This document shows positions 1 to 12,305 of a stretch of 64,000 nt of DNA, piece by piece. The position numbers and the translations under genes are program-made. Positions within the stretch are counted from its first letter, which is position 1. Every line of letters begins with the position of its first letter. Source of the stretch: Achatina immaculata (Eukaryota; Mollusca; Gastropoda; Stylommatophora; Achatinidae); the NCBI GenBank assembly GCA_009760885.1, contig CM019719.1, forward strand, positions 38,032,584 to 38,096,583, read 5' to 3'. The notes under the pieces were generated by a model. That model saw only the letters and a list, made by a program, of their open reading frames with translations. It had not been told where the DNA came from and did no database searches.

Positions 1-235
1 TGACAGCAGATCACATACTGCAGGAGTGCAAATACATGATCAACAGAGAAGGTAAATATGGCCAATGACCACATCTTTATGGGAAGATCCACACCCTCCA
101 AATGACCACCAACTACTTCTGAACAACATAAATCGACGTCTGAAACTTTTCAAAGAAGATCTATAATGGAACTGTGGACTCCTGCAGCGTGTAGATCGTA
201 GATCGTTTTTGGCCATTTGATCAAACCACTTCAAC
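1..235 (+). pseudogene. Possible LINE C-terminal fragment
   Basis: Bases 4-90 read TADHILQECKYMINREGKYG, similar to the Cys/His tail (HILQ-C) that follows RT in some molluscan LINEs; PHLYGKIHTLQMTTNYF follows with stops. The length is too short to be sure. Confidence 0.35.
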
Positions 236-764
236 CATTGTCTTCGTTATTCATCATGACTAGATGTTTCGCTAACTGTTTTTCAAATCAGTTCATTCCT
301 TATTCGGTATCTCTAAGAGTTGCTGACCAATTTTTTGTGGCATCTTATAACGTTTACACTTTTTTTTTTTTTAGTTGTGAAGGTAAAAATGTGCTAATGG
401 CATCACAAAAAATGATATGAAGTTGTACCATTTGCCTTTCTGCTGATGCATGGATCTCCGAGTTCTTTATTACCATTATTATTAGTACTATTATTATTAT
501 TATGGTTATTTTAGGTGCATTTTGATGGATTCATTTGTTGGCCTGCCCTAATCTAGCCCGTCTGTTTTTGTTTTACTTTGCCAAGCCTACCACTCTTTGT
601 GACTGTGCGTCTAATATATTTTAACTTTTTAACGTACATCTCCTGATACAGCATTTTCAAAATGTTTTGTCTACGGTTATTATTTCTTGGTCAGGATTAA
701 TTCGACTATTTACTCAGATTAACTTTCTTAATAATCTTTTTTGCATACTTACAAACTTAATTAA

Positions 765-985
765 CAGAACGTAATCTTTGCGATTTATACAAATATAATC
801 AACAAAGATTAATCGTAAATTGTATTTACATGATCGTTTTTATTTGTAATTAACAAAAGATAAGTCTTGTGATTTCTATAAACCTAATGATCGCAACAAA
901 GGCTACGTGATTTCCATACATTAATGATCAAAATATAGGTTTTATAATTTCTACAAGCCCTAATTAACAAAATTATTCTGACGGC
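765..985 (+). repeat. Degenerate tandem repeat, ~40-65 bp units
   Basis: Several diverged units contain GTGATTTCTATAAACCTAAT-like text followed by GATCxxAACAAAGG. No coding potential is seen. Confidence 0.5.
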
Positions 986-1360
986 TCAGCACCTATAGCC
1001 TATCGCTGCTGTTCCCAGAAATCAAGCATAAACCAATATCTTGACAACTAGAAACGGACATTCTATTAAACGTAACACACACAGCAAAAAAATTTGTTTA
1101 AAACACGTATAATATAAGAAAACATGAATCAAATAAAAGCATCACCTATGTCCTCATTACTACTGCCACCATCTGAATTATCCAGACATAAGAATAGAAA
1201 AGTGTAAAGAAGACAGATTTCCGATATTTCACACCAAGTTCTAAGATACATTACCGACTACTCACCACATCATAATTTTGCAGGGTTTTGCTTTCTTCCA
1301 ACAGTCTACGGCTCACGGAGATTTATGAAGTCATTTATTTAATGTTAAATATATGCTTGT
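986..1360. other. No gene seen
   Basis: AT-rich sequence between a degenerate tandem repeat and family H. The preceding stretch 236-764 is likewise empty apart from short T and TTA runs. Confidence 0.6.
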
Positions 1361-1450
1361 GTGGCACTGTTGGTCTGACTGTAAAGGGGGGAATCATGAT
1401 TATTTATGGGTCCAAAACAACAGATTTTGTGGTCTCATACTGGATAAGAC
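1361..1450 (+). repeat. Family H dispersed repeat with microsatellite tail
   Basis: CACTGTTGGTCTGACTGTAA through TGGTCTCATACTGGATAAGA matches 13595-13682. The homology stops at a simple repeat, here (GACA/GATA)n at 1449-1556. Confidence 0.7.
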
Positions 1451-1481
1451 AGACAGACAGACAGATAGATAGACAATAGGC

Positions 1482-1555
<74 letters not shown>

Positions 1556-1556
1556 T
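1449..1556 (+). repeat. (GACA)n/(GATA)n microsatellite
   Basis: GACAGACAGACAGACAGATA followed by about 18 GATA units. Confidence 0.95.
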
Positions 1557-1992
1557 GAAAGTATGGACATCAGTACATTGTCATTTCTGTGTAGATGAAA
1601 GTCTGCCAACATACGTTTCCTAAGCGGGAAAGACCTAAAGTGAGTAAATGTGTTTTCATGTCCATAAAACTGGGTCTGCAATACAAATGTCTTTTTTATT
1701 TCTTATAAAAACATACTTAGATATATAAACGTAATAAAATGACGATTACTCCAACAGCTTTGATGACTATGAGGACATCCATGACATGACTATGACATGC
1801 CATTTTCCATTAACAACTTCTCACACCAGCCGCGGATTATAGCTGCCTGGCTGAAAAGGCTAGGGGCCCGGCGTTATGGGGGAAAAGAGGGAAAAACATG
1901 CCTGAAAATACTATATTATATGAAAATCATTTATGAATATTATTGTTGCACTAGGACATTATGTAATAAAAAAGATAGTGACATATCATTTA

Positions 1993-2765
1993 CGAGGGTC
2001 GTACCGAAAGTCGTGAGCAAACATTTTTTAAAAAATCAGAATTTATAGATAGAGAAAATATAAATGTATCATCTCAATCTGCATCCTTTGCATTTCATGT
2101 AGAGGTAAAATGAAGTCACCATCATGTGTCACGTGACCACACCGAGCAGAAACAAAATGGCAGGTGCTGAAGTTTCGTTTCGTCAACGTGCTTTTATTGA
2201 GTTACTCGTTAAAGAGGAAATCCTCGCTGCTGGAATTAACCAAAGACTTCAACTTTCTTATGGAGATATGTGTATGGGTGCTAGCGGTGTTAGAAGGTGT
2301 GTGAAACATTTCAAAGATGGAAGCACGAGCATCCAAGATATGCTTTGCAACGGTCGCCCTCGAACTGCCTCCACTGAACGCAACGTGGAAAGGATTGATG
2401 ACATCATTAAACAAGACAGGCGTGTCACAGTTTCTGAAATCGTTGTAAGTCTTGGAATAGGACATAATGCAGTACAGGAAATGATTGAAACGCTAGGATA
2501 TAGAAAAGTTTGTGCCCGCTGGGCCCCACAGGAGAGAACGTCCAGAAAGCAATGCGTCTGTGCCGTCGGTCAGCTGGGACGGAATTCTACCGAGAGGGTA
2601 TTTTCAAACTTGCAGAGCGATGGGAAAAATATGTGCAGAGAAATGGAGATTATGTTGAAAAGTGTAGAAAATGATGCAGGTTAAGGTGCTACATTTATAT
2701 TTTATTTATCTATAAATTCTGATTTTTACAAAATATTTTGCTCACGACTTTGAGTATGATCCTCA
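1993..2765 (+). mobile_element. Mariner-family DNA transposon, internally deleted
   Basis: Terminal inverted repeats (1993-2046 and about 2712-2765) begin CGAGGGTCGTACCGAAAGTC on the left and, reversed, TGAGGATCATACTCAAAGTC on the right. A TA target duplication lies at 1991-1992 and 2766-2767. At 773 bp the element is well short of the ~1.3 kb of intact mariners. It retains both transposase ends but not the catalytic core. Confidence 0.88.
2124..2684 (+). pseudogene. Mariner transposase remnant (DNA-binding half only)
   Basis: From Met at 2157 the frame gives the paired helix-turn-helix region of mariner transposases: FRQRAFIELLVKE, then VKHFKDGSTSIQD, NGRPRTAST, DRRVTVSEIVVSLGIGHNAV and the linker YRKVCARWAPQ. 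The DDD/DDE core (about 170 residues) is absent. After a junction near 2590 the extreme C-terminus (LAERWEKYVQRNGDYVEK) appears in a different frame. It could at most encode a DNA-binding protein able to occupy mariner ends; there is no evidence that it is expressed. Confidence 0.85.
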
Positions 2766-2767
2766 TA

Positions 2768-3250
2768 TCTTTGGTATATGTACTAAAAGTAATAGTAAAG
2801 ATCACAATAGGGAGTCTGATCATATATCAGGAGACGAACTGTATGAGGTCGGACGGAGCAAAGGGGCCTGGGGGGGGGGGGGGAATCTACTTGGCAAACA
2901 AACGTTTCATTTCAGTCGCACTATATTCCCCACCCCACCCCACCCCCCAACACACACACACAAACAACACAAATCCTTCATGAAAGTAATTCTAATCACA
3001 CCAGTCCATTGACTCCTGATCGACAATGGAAAACACAGCCACGTGACTCTCTGACAAACAAAACACGTGTCTCTAGCAAATGTTAACATTTTTTTCCTTT
3101 TCTCTTTAAAATCCGTTTCAACAAAACACTTCTCAGCTAATCGTTACAGATGTATAACCTCTGTCTGTATCTTGGAATTTTCCACTGGTAGCAGCTACGG
3201 TCCCAGTCCTTTGGTGTCCAGCCATAAAAATAATAGCCATTTAAAACAAA
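2768..3250. other. No gene seen
   Basis: Contains a poly-G run (2871-2883) and a CA-rich run (2930-2970) between the mariner and the SINE. Confidence 0.6.
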
Positions 3251-3510
3251 GGCGACCTGGTTAGCTGAGTGGTTAGGCGCTCGGTTTAATAATCCAGTGG
3301 TACCGGATTCAAGTTCAAATAGTCGGATTTTTTTTCTGGTACAGAATAGCCCACGAGGTCCACCCAGGTTCTAAAATGGGTATCAGAGAAAGCTGGGAAG
3401 GTAAATGGTGCCAGGCGTGATACTGGCCACATTACACTTTCATGTGCCGACTGTGGGCCTAACACTGTACCCTCAATATGCCTTAATGGCATGGAAACAG
3501 GGATTTTACG
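3251..3510 (+). mobile_element. tRNA-derived SINE
   Basis: The head has a clear polymerase III A box (TTAGCTGAGTGGTTAGG) and a decayed B box (GGATTCAAGTTC). A body follows with conserved-looking blocks (AGCTGGGAAGGTAAATGGTG, GGCGTGATACTGGCCAC) and a 3' end ATGCCTTAATGGCATGGAAA. The last block recurs at 59021-59060. The head is not a functional tRNA gene because the cloverleaf is not closed. Confidence 0.75.
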
Positions 3511-3613
3511 TTTTGTTTATAACTACCTTTCTTAACAACAACCAATCTTCTTTTAATAAGTCATAGAAGCCAAACAAGATCATAAATACATTGAGCACGT
3601 TGTTTGACTTTTT

Positions 3614-3616
<3 letters not shown>

Positions 3617-3664
<48 letters not shown>

Positions 3665-3670
3665 AGGGAG
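3617..3670 (+). repeat. (GA)n microsatellite
   Basis: GATAGAGAGAGAG run ending in GGGAGGGAGGG. Confidence 0.95.
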
Positions 3671-4479
3671 AGCACTACGAACAGCGAACAATACACAACC
3701 ATAAATATTTCTATGTGATTTGATGCAAGGATTCTCAAAGTTTCGAGATACAGCCCAGTTATATATCCTTGTCTTTCCCAACTCAACCAGTCAGGAAATG
3801 TTCAGTACAGTTTAAAGAGATGAATTCTATCATTTTGTATCCGGAATGGAAGAAACTAGATGGACATCATTTGTCGATGATAACCATTGTCATGACAAGT
3901 ATCCAGTAAATTCCTGGTTTTGTGTGTGTGTGTTTCTTTCTGATCATGTTTTCACATAACAATGACAAAATGGTTTATGCACAAAACAGCGCTGAGTGTT
4001 TTTATTTTTAACTATAACGATGAAAAATATCGCTGTTTCTTTTTCTATGATACCTTGACCTTTTTTTGTACTAATAAAATAAACTGTTGTCCGAATGAAA
4101 TTATAAGTCACAAACTCTCGAGCAAAAGACAAATTATAGACTGAAGCTGTTCTGAAGACTTTATGTTCATATCCATCTGGAACTTCGAACTTTCTAAGCA
4201 GTCGACTTAGTGATGACGTAGAGTTCTGCTGGGGTGGAACGGGTTCCTGTGGGTCACTCGAAGACCTCGAGTCGACTCAAGAAATGACTTATAAAACATC
4301 CACCAACCTTGATGAACCCAATTCCGATAACTGAGAGTGAAGCAGCACATCAAACTGTTATTACGAGCACCATGGAGACAGATGAATTAGGATCTTGTCC
4401 GGCACTGGTTTGCAAAGATAAAGATGCCTTTTCTCAACGAAGTCATTTTTACTCATAGAGACAACGTTCGTGCGAAACG
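3671..4479. other. No gene seen
   Basis: Unique-looking AT-rich DNA. GC rises after 4200, which may mark the approach to the family D 5' end. Confidence 0.5.
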
Positions 4480-7400
4480 ATGGTTCAGATGGCTAGTCCA
4501 GACCGAGAAAACGAGACGCGGTTTGGGTAAAGCTGCGGCGACCATCAACAACCCAGGGCGTCACAGGTGGCGGATGGTGAACATCCTCTAGATATGGAGG
4601 ATCCCTGTGAATAAGGGTGTACCCAAATAAGCAGGCGCGGACCAACTGGAGGTAGGCTCAGAGAGCGAAGTGGGGTGGTAGGTGGCTCTACTACTCCTAT
4701 AAAGCGCCTCATGTGCTCAGTGAAGGGAATACCAGGCGGGTAAGAGACGCCTTAAAACCTCTCGCTCCCCTTGCTTTGTGGGTAGGATATGGAGTCCAAT
4801 TCTAGCGGAGAGTCCGTACACAAACCGGCAGAAGGCACCAGGAAACGACTATTGTAGCTCCCAAGAACAATTATGCTTATTCAGAGTAATAGATTTGTCA
4901 TGAATCAAGTTAATGGATGTTCCTCTGGAACAGCCTCGTCCGGTAGGGCAGCTCACGGGCCACAGGTGATGCCAGATCGTCATCAAGCTACTGGTGGCAA
5001 AACTAACAAGTTCAAAATAGCAACATGGAATGTTAGAACTTTATTCCAGGCTTTAAAATGAGAAAATGTAAAGAGGGAAATGGAAAGGATGAAGATCAAC
5101 ATATTCGGAATGAGTGAAGTAAGATGGACAGGTGCAGAGAAGATAAACTCTGATAAATATACATTTATATATTCAGAAAGTGAGAAACACGAACGAGGAG
5201 TAGGAGTGATATTTGACGAACAAACAGCAAAGACAGCTGTGGGATATTTGAACATCTCTGAACGAGTCCTGCTAGCCCAACTGAAAGAACGACCAATAAA
5301 CATAAATATTATACAAGTGTACGCTCCAACATTTGAAAGTTCTGAAGAAGATGTACAGCTATTTTATAATGACATAGAGACAGCCCTGAAACACACAGTC
5401 ACATGAAGTTACTATAGTGATAGGAGATTTTAATGCCAAAGTTGGTAAACAAAGAACTTCAGACGTCGTTGGCAATTATGGACTGGGGGAGAGGAAATTA
5501 ATTGAATGGGCAAGAATACATAGCATGGTTGTAGGAAACACCTGGTTTAAACAACATCTCCGAAGACTGGCAGCGTGGTGCAGCCCAGGCAAAAGACTTT
5601 TAACCAGTTAGACTACGTATTAATCAACAAACGATTCCGGAATGCATTACTGACAACAAAAATCATGCCATGAGCAGACTGTAATAGTGATCACGACCCA
5701 CTGTGTTGTGGAAAAATTAGAATAAAACTAAAGAAAGCATGCAGAAAAGTGAGAAACATCAAACTGAATACAGAACTCCTTAAAAATGACCAAGAACTGC
5801 GAGAACAATACAGAGTTATGATAACAAATAGATACAATGCAGTAGCAAAGATAGTATAGATGAACATTTGGCAATGTTAAGAGATTCTATCCACCAAACT
5901 GTTAAGGAGATAATACTACCGAAAAAAGAAGCCCCCAAGAATAAATGGACGATAGATGACATCTTGGGACAGATGGACAAGAGAAGGATGAGTAAAAATA
6001 ACGAGGAAAAATATAGCAAGATAAATAAAGGAATAAGACACAAATGCATAGAAGCAAAGGAAGTGTGGTTAAATGAACAGTGTAGACAAATAGAGGACTC
6101 TCATAATAAAGACAGCAAAATCATGCACAAACGCATTAGTGAACTCACAGGCAGGAAGACAAAATATAACACAGGATGTCTGAAATCAAAAGAAGGCAAA
6201 ATGTTAATGTGAAAAGACATTGTGACAGGTGGACGGAGTATATCGGTGAGCTATATGGAGGAGAAAGATCAGAATAACACCAGATACTGAAAACTGTGAT
6301 GGACTACCAATACTTGAAGATGAAATCATAGACGCCATCAAACACATGAAGAAAGGAAAAGAAACTGGGCCTGATAACATAACAATAGAAGAAATAGAGG
6401 CACTAGAGGAGACAGGAATAAAAATAATAACCAAGTTACTGAATGACAGTTATAACAGTGGTTATATGCCCAGGGACCTCTTAAATCCACGTTTACAGCA
6501 CTACCAAAGAAACCAGGTGCAAAGGAATGTGAGGACCACTGGACTATCAGCTTCTCATGTCACATAGCTGCTTCTGAGAAGTATTATGAGAAGAACAAAG
6601 AAATAGACAGAAATGGAAATAGCAGATGAACAATTAGGATTTATTGAAGGAAAGGGAACACACAATGCCATTTATGCTTTGCGAACACTAACAGTAAGAC
6701 CTTTAGAAGTACAAAAAGATCTCTACTTATGTTTCGTTGATTACACCAAAGCGTTCGACAAGGTGAAACATAATGAAATTATTAAAATGCTTAAAGACAT
6801 CAATATAGATGGCAAAGACCTGAGGATTGTAAAACATCTATACTGGCAGCAATAAGCAGCAATTCGAGTTGAAAATAAAACTGGAAAATATCAACCTATA
6901 AAACAAGGGGTGTGACAAAGATGTGTACTATCTCCAGACCTTTTTTATTTGTACAGCGATTCTAAGAACGATCATAACAGAACCGGGTATAAAAATTGGA
7001 GGATACAATATTAGCTATCTTCGGTATGCTGACGACACAGTACTGATAGCTAAGAACCAACAAGACCTGCAAAATCTCTTGGATAAAGAAAGTGAACAGA
7101 AAGGCCTTACATTGAATATCAAAAAGACAGAGACTATGGTTATATCTAAGAAACAGAATCCACCAGCATACAGTATTAAATTAAACGGAACTATTCTAAA
7201 GCAGATGCAGAAATTCAAATACTTTGGAGCAGTAATAACTTCAGATGGGAAATGCAGAACAGAAATTAGGAACAGGGTAGGCCAAGCACAGACTGCATTT
7301 TCAGAGAATGAGAAACATATTATGCAACAATCCTTATCATTGAATGTTAGAAAACGAGTCATAAAATGTTATATTGAAACTATCTTGTTATATGGAAGTG

Positions 7401-7787
7401 AATCACGGACAATAGGCAAGTCTGCACAAAAATCATTGGAAGCAGCAGAAATTTAGTTTATCAGAAGAACGTTGCGAATTCTCGGGACAACAAAAATAAC
7501 TAATGGAGAATGTATGAGTAGAGCTGGAGAGACAAACAATCTTGTCAAAAAGATAGAGAGAGACAATGCAATGAGAAGAAGGGGCATTGAAAATATTATA
7601 ACAACAGGAAAAATAGAGAGAAGAAGACCCAGAGGAAGACCAAGAGAAATGATACTGGACAGTTTGACAAGATGGTGTGAGAGGAGATCAGCAACTGAGC
7701 TGATGGCCTGCGTGAAGCATCGTGTACTCTGGAGAAGAATAATAGCCAACGCCAGTCGACACGGCACCTTGATGATGATGATGATGG
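4480..7787 (+). pseudogene. Family D: decayed RTE-like LINE, probably near full length
   Basis: From about 4990 it encodes an APE endonuclease (ATWNVRTL, GMSEVRWTGAEK, VYAPTFES, IGDFNAKVG). A linker follows, then an RT (GPDNITIEEIEALEE, EQLGFIEGKGTHNAI, FVDYTKAFDKV, LRYADDTVL, NGTILKQMQKFKYFG) and a C-terminal GRPREM region. It ends in ACCTT(GAT)n at 7767-7787, a tail typical of RTE/BovB-type LINEs. The frame breaks repeatedly (stops at 5059-5061, 5404-5406, 6853-6855 and 7454-7456, plus frameshifts), so the copy is old. The GC-richer stretch at 4480-4870 is probably its 5' untranslated region; the 5' boundary is uncertain. Confidence 0.82.
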
Positions 7788-8190
7788 TATATGAGTTAGC
7801 ACTGAGGAGTGAAAGGCCTTTTTTCTGTATATTTACGCATAGTTAGTTAACATAAGTTTAAATATTCTAATCCACAACAATGCACACAAAAATGTGACGC
7901 CATAGAATTTGATCATTCTGTTATTATCTCCCCATAACTGCGAACTTTAACCTTTCGGTAGTTAACCATAGAGTCTTGGAATTGTTAAAGAGGCTACATG
8001 TTGGAAAAGGGGAGGGGGTGAGACACAGTCCCTTTTTTATATTTTCAGAGCTGAACTTGGTCGCAATGGCGGGCAAATTTTTTTTCTACGCCGTTGGTTA
8101 GACTTTAGGGGCATCACAACCTACTTAGGGGGAGCAGTTCTTGGAAGTAGGATAAAGTTTTGATTAAATATATTTTTCGGACTCTATTGT

Positions 8191-8590
8191 TCCAGATCAT
8201 CTCATTAACATTAAGCTGATTCTAACAAAAGTTATCATAGATCATCCCATTTAACACTGAACTATTTTTTATGATGGCTATACATCATCTCCTTAATATT
8301 CTCCTCGTGACTGTTACAGATCATCTCATTAACATTAAGCTGACTCTAACAAAGGTTATCATAGACCATCTCACATTCAACTGTTTTTGGTGACGCCTAT
8401 ACATCATATCCTTAACATTCACCTTGTGACTGTTACAGATCATCTTATTAACATTAAAATGACTCTCATGATGGTTTTAGATAATCTTATTTAAACATTC
8501 AAACGACTCTCATGATGGTTTTAGATAATCTTATTAACAAACAGCTAACTCCGATAGTGGTTATAGATGATCTTACTAACATTCATCTTC
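8191..8590 (+). repeat. Diverged tandem repeat
   Basis: About three long units with sub-units share ACAGATCATCTCATTAACAT, GACTCTAACAAAGGTTATC and CTATACATCAT. Later units share GACTCTCATGATGGTTTTAG. Noncoding. Confidence 0.7.
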
Positions 8591-8655
8591 CCTCGGTTTT
8601 ATCTTATAAGAAAAGAAATCTGAGATGAGTTTAGGACCGAGGAAAGGCATTGTGC

Positions 8656-8659
<4 letters not shown>

Positions 8660-8697
<38 letters not shown>

Positions 8698-8701
8698 GAG
8701 A
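8660..8701 (+). repeat. (GA)n microsatellite
   Basis: Nearly pure GA run with one GGG interruption. Confidence 0.95.
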
Positions 8702-9007
8702 CTGCACCATACATCTCTGACTAACTGTACTTGAAAAGAAATGTGATATCTTTTCTGGTGTCTCTCTTTTGTTTCTCTTTTCTCCGAGGAGGCACATCCC
8801 ACAGACTGGAAACCGTCAATAACAGACCATAACCACCTAATGGAGGATTTAACATTTTAACTACAAACAAACTAAGCGAACAAATTAAGTTATCAGCCTC
8901 ACATAAAAAAACGACTGAAGTACGATAAATCTCAATCTTTTTGACAGCATCAGACTATTAAATTAATGGAGAGCTAGCTATTTTAGTACAGTATAATACT
9001 GACTTGT

Positions 9008-9746
9008 TGTATGTTGTGTAGTAATAATGTTTAGTTTATAGTTGTGTATTAATAATGTTTAGTTTACAGTTGTGTAGTAATAATGTTTAGTTTACAGTTG
9101 TGTAGTAATAATGTTTTGTTTACAGTTGTGTAGTAACAATGTTTTGTTTACAGTTGTATAGTAACAATGTTTAGTTAACAGTTGTGTAGCAATGACGTTT
9201 AGTTTAGTGTAATAATAATGTGATATCCACCCTCATTTATGCATGCGAAAGCTGGAAATCATCTAAAGAAATATACAAGAAATTAGACACTTTTGAAAAC
9301 AAATACCTCGGGAAAATACTTGATATAAAGTGAAACGAATTTAAGAACAACACAGAGGTAAGACAGATGGGCAAACAACAACCTGTCAAATGGGTGATCA
9401 GAAAAAGAAGATGGACATATGTACGCCATGTGATGAGAAGAAACAATCAGAGTATACAAAAACAAGCTATCAAGTGGAGCACAATAGGCCGAAGAAAAAA
9501 AGATCATCCACGTGAAACTCTAAAGAGGACAATGTTAAGAGAAGCCAGTTTAGTGGGCATAACGTCCCTTGATGAAGTTGAAAAACTCACAGAAAACACG
9601 AAAACTTGGCAGACAACTATGCGAGCCCTATGTAATGTTTAACGGCGCGGGAAGGATGTAAGATGTAAGTAATACTGTTTCGTTTACAGTTGTGTAGTAA
9701 TAATGTTTAGTTTACAGTTGTGCAGTAATAATGTTTAGTTTACAAT
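9008..9746 (+). repeat. 27-30 bp minisatellite split by a LINE fragment
   Basis: The unit is close to TAGTAATAATGTTTAGTTTA followed by CAGTTGTG. About six units lie at 9008-9215 and about two to three at 9676-9746. The family A fragment 9221-9672 sits between them, so the array predates that insertion. Confidence 0.85.
9221..9672 (+). mobile_element. Family A LINE 3'-terminal fragment inside a minisatellite
   Basis: Sense copy of the last 430 bp or so of the RT ORF (VISTLIYACESWKS, WTYVRHVMRRN, GRRKKDHPRETLKRT, ending ALCNV) plus the GGGAAGGATGTAAGATGTAA tail. It has one stop and several substitutions. The minisatellite of 9008-9215 continues after it at 9676-9746. Confidence 0.88.
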
Positions 9747-9890
9747 GTGCAGAAGTGCTATAGACCACAAAGGCCTACAAAAAGTAAGAGACACATAAAT
9801 AACAGTATGTGAGTATATCTGAAATGTAAAACATCTATAATATTCTATGTCTTATTATACATATATCTATAATGTTCCTAACTTCAAAAG

Positions 9891-9965
9891 TGCCGTAGTA
9901 GTGTAGTGCACTTTCGCCTGCCGATCTGAAGGTCTTGGTTCGATTTCACGCTCGGGCGGAATTTT
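9891..9965 (+). mobile_element. SINE head similar to tRNA-Gly(GCC)
   Basis: TTTCGCCTGCCGATC resembles the anticodon arm of tRNA-Gly(GCC), and GGTTCGATTTCACGC is a B-box-like T arm. The A-box region (AGTAGTGTAGTGCACT) is degraded and the acceptor stem does not pair, so this is a SINE or tRNA pseudogene, not a tRNA gene. A GC-rich stretch with GACCGGCCAGCGCCGGGGTC follows. Confidence 0.5.
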
Positions 9966-12305
9966 TTCGGACCGGCCAGCGCCGGGGTCAACTCAACCTC
10001 AAGAAATGAGAACATGGGGGAGGGAGAGGGGAAAGCAGAGAGAAGAGGTGCTTGTGTCCCTACCTCAACTGCTGCAAAGGACTAGAAATGTGAAGGCACT
10101 AACATTTGACATCCCAACGGTCCATCCATCCATCTATCCATCCATCCATCCATCCATCCATCCGTCCGTCCGTCCGTCCATCCATCCATCCATCCATCCA
10201 TCCATCCATCCATTCGTCCATCCGTCCGTCCATCCATCCATCCATCCATCCGCCTGTCCCTCCATCCGTCCGTCCGTCCGTCCGCTAAACCACATTTCAG
10301 TGGCTTCCAGACGTTGTTGTATCTCTTTAGTAACTGTCCAAGCTTCATGTCCATAGATCAAAACTGGCTCTATTGTAGACTTTGTCTGTGTAATCTACAT
10401 TTATTACATATAATGTTTAAGAAATGGTTAATTACAGCTGTTAAGGCAGTCTCTTGGCATGTACTTTCGTACTGCATGACCAAGATTCCCCAACCCAATA
10501 ACCGTCAACCCAGGATTCTCCCCTCCAAGGAATATTATATGCCAGTTGGGCATTAGGTTAAGCATACATCACAACATTACCACAACATGATATAGACATT
10601 TTCAAGTCATATATAAAAATACACTAACGTTTTATTTACTCAACAACATGGATCCATGGAACCACAGGACCTAGATTCACACAGAACATGCAACACATAT
10701 CATAAAAACATATGCAGGCAAAATATCAATCAATGCAATACTCATTAGTTCATGTAACTAAAATAATAACTAAAACAACCGTGGCTATTTGTTTTCAAAC
10801 CCCTCATCCCAATACACAATCCATTACTCCAAAACGTGCACATACAATAAAGATCAAATGTGTGCTCACGCACTATGTTCCCTTCCAGTTCACGATGTTC
10901 AAATAATGTGTCAGCACACTAATACTCCGTCTCGGTTCATTAGTTCAAATGTGCTCAAGCACTAATACATATATCCACCGCTTCAGGAAGCTCACATGAA
11001 GACTAAGCCTAATGGCATCACTCATGCTATTCAAGAGAACATGTATCATCAGAAACCATATATATATATATATACCTACAGGGACATGGAATCCACATGA
11101 ATTATCAGCATGATTCGTCACGAACACAATACATATCCACATATATGTAACACAAGAATATCAGAGGCGATAGGGGCCCAGATCGATCTAGCCCCGCCAT
11201 GCCTGTACTAATCTCAATCTTATCTTTATTTATCTTTTTCCCGCACCATTTCCTCCTTATAAAGTACACATCATGCGTGGGTGTGGACGCAGCCCGCTCG
11301 CTCGCGTCATTCTAAGCCACGCGCGCTCGTCCACACTATGTAGCACTGAAGTAGCCTTTTCCTTACACCCAGTGACAGTGATTACATAATGCTGGGGATG
11401 ATACAATGATGGTTTCCCCTTCCTTTCCATTGGGTTTTTCTAAAGTTTTCCTTCTCCTAGGCGGGCTCGGAGCAGTTTGGTTTTGAAGCGCCAAAGACTA
11501 GACGTTTTTCCTTCTCCTATTAATAGACCATTATTTGGTGTAAGAAGACCAGAAGGTGGAGATTTTGCTGTCAGAGGCTCTGTGGGACGCAAGCCTTGGG
11601 AGGATAAGTGGAGCTGAGAGTTCATCTCAAGCACCCACCCCCCCCCCCCCCCCACATCCCGACTACGACAGCTTTAAAGGACACCATGCATATACCATGA
11701 GACAAATAGATACTATTTATACATTTACTACAGTACATAGAGGGCATGTAGACTTGAGCAGAGAATGAAAGCCTGTACATAAGACAACGCATAAGAGTCT
11801 GCATATACGAAGACCATTTAGATTTGCTGGTCAGCATAAACCAGACTGATGCCATTGTCTGAACAAGCGAAGAAGAAGAAGAAGAAGAGGAAGAAGAAGA
11901 GGAAGAAGAAGAAGATCCAACGACTGCCAAAAGGGTTCAGAATGTGCCGCTGAAGTTTAGGGAAAGGACAGGCTCTGAAAATCTCCGCGTAAAAACCGTT
12001 TGTGCGGCCTGGTATTTTTTCCCCATGTGTTGTGCGACGAAATAATTGTGACAATCACTGGTCTAAATCGATAGCAAAAGGGTTAAAGAAGTTTATACTT
12101 CCACACACAGTTTGCTCCTCCAGTTTTTTTTCCCAGATTTCCGTGGTATCTAGTCAGCCTATCTCCGGGACAGTACGGTGATCTGCACTGATAAATTATT
12201 GTTCAGATGAAATGGAAGGCAAACAGTAAATTAAAAAAAAATATTAAAGCACTACTGAAAACCACCCGTATTTATAACGAAACTAGTAATAACGCTGAGT
12301 TTTTC
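9966..12305. other. No gene seen; simple repeats
   Basis: Apart from the CCAT tract, this stretch holds an (AT)n run near 11060, a poly-C run at 11637-11652, a GC-richer patch at 11270-11340 and an AAG-rich tract at 11870-11915. None supports a gene. Confidence 0.6.
10117..10286 (+). repeat. (CCAT)n/(CCGT)n microsatellite
   Basis: Alternating blocks of CCAT and CCGT over 170 bp. They create long Pro/His/Ser or Met/Asp/Gly shadow frames that are not genes. A shorter (CCAT)n lies at 14051-14116. Confidence 0.95.

Noticed and set aside
9891..9965. Functional tRNA-Gly gene
   Set aside because: The acceptor stem does not pair, the A box is degraded and extra bases break the D arm; it fits a SINE head.
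10006..10361. Pro/His/Ser-rich and Met/Asp/Gly-rich ORFs
   Set aside because: Translations of the (CCAT)n/(CCGT)n tract on both strands.
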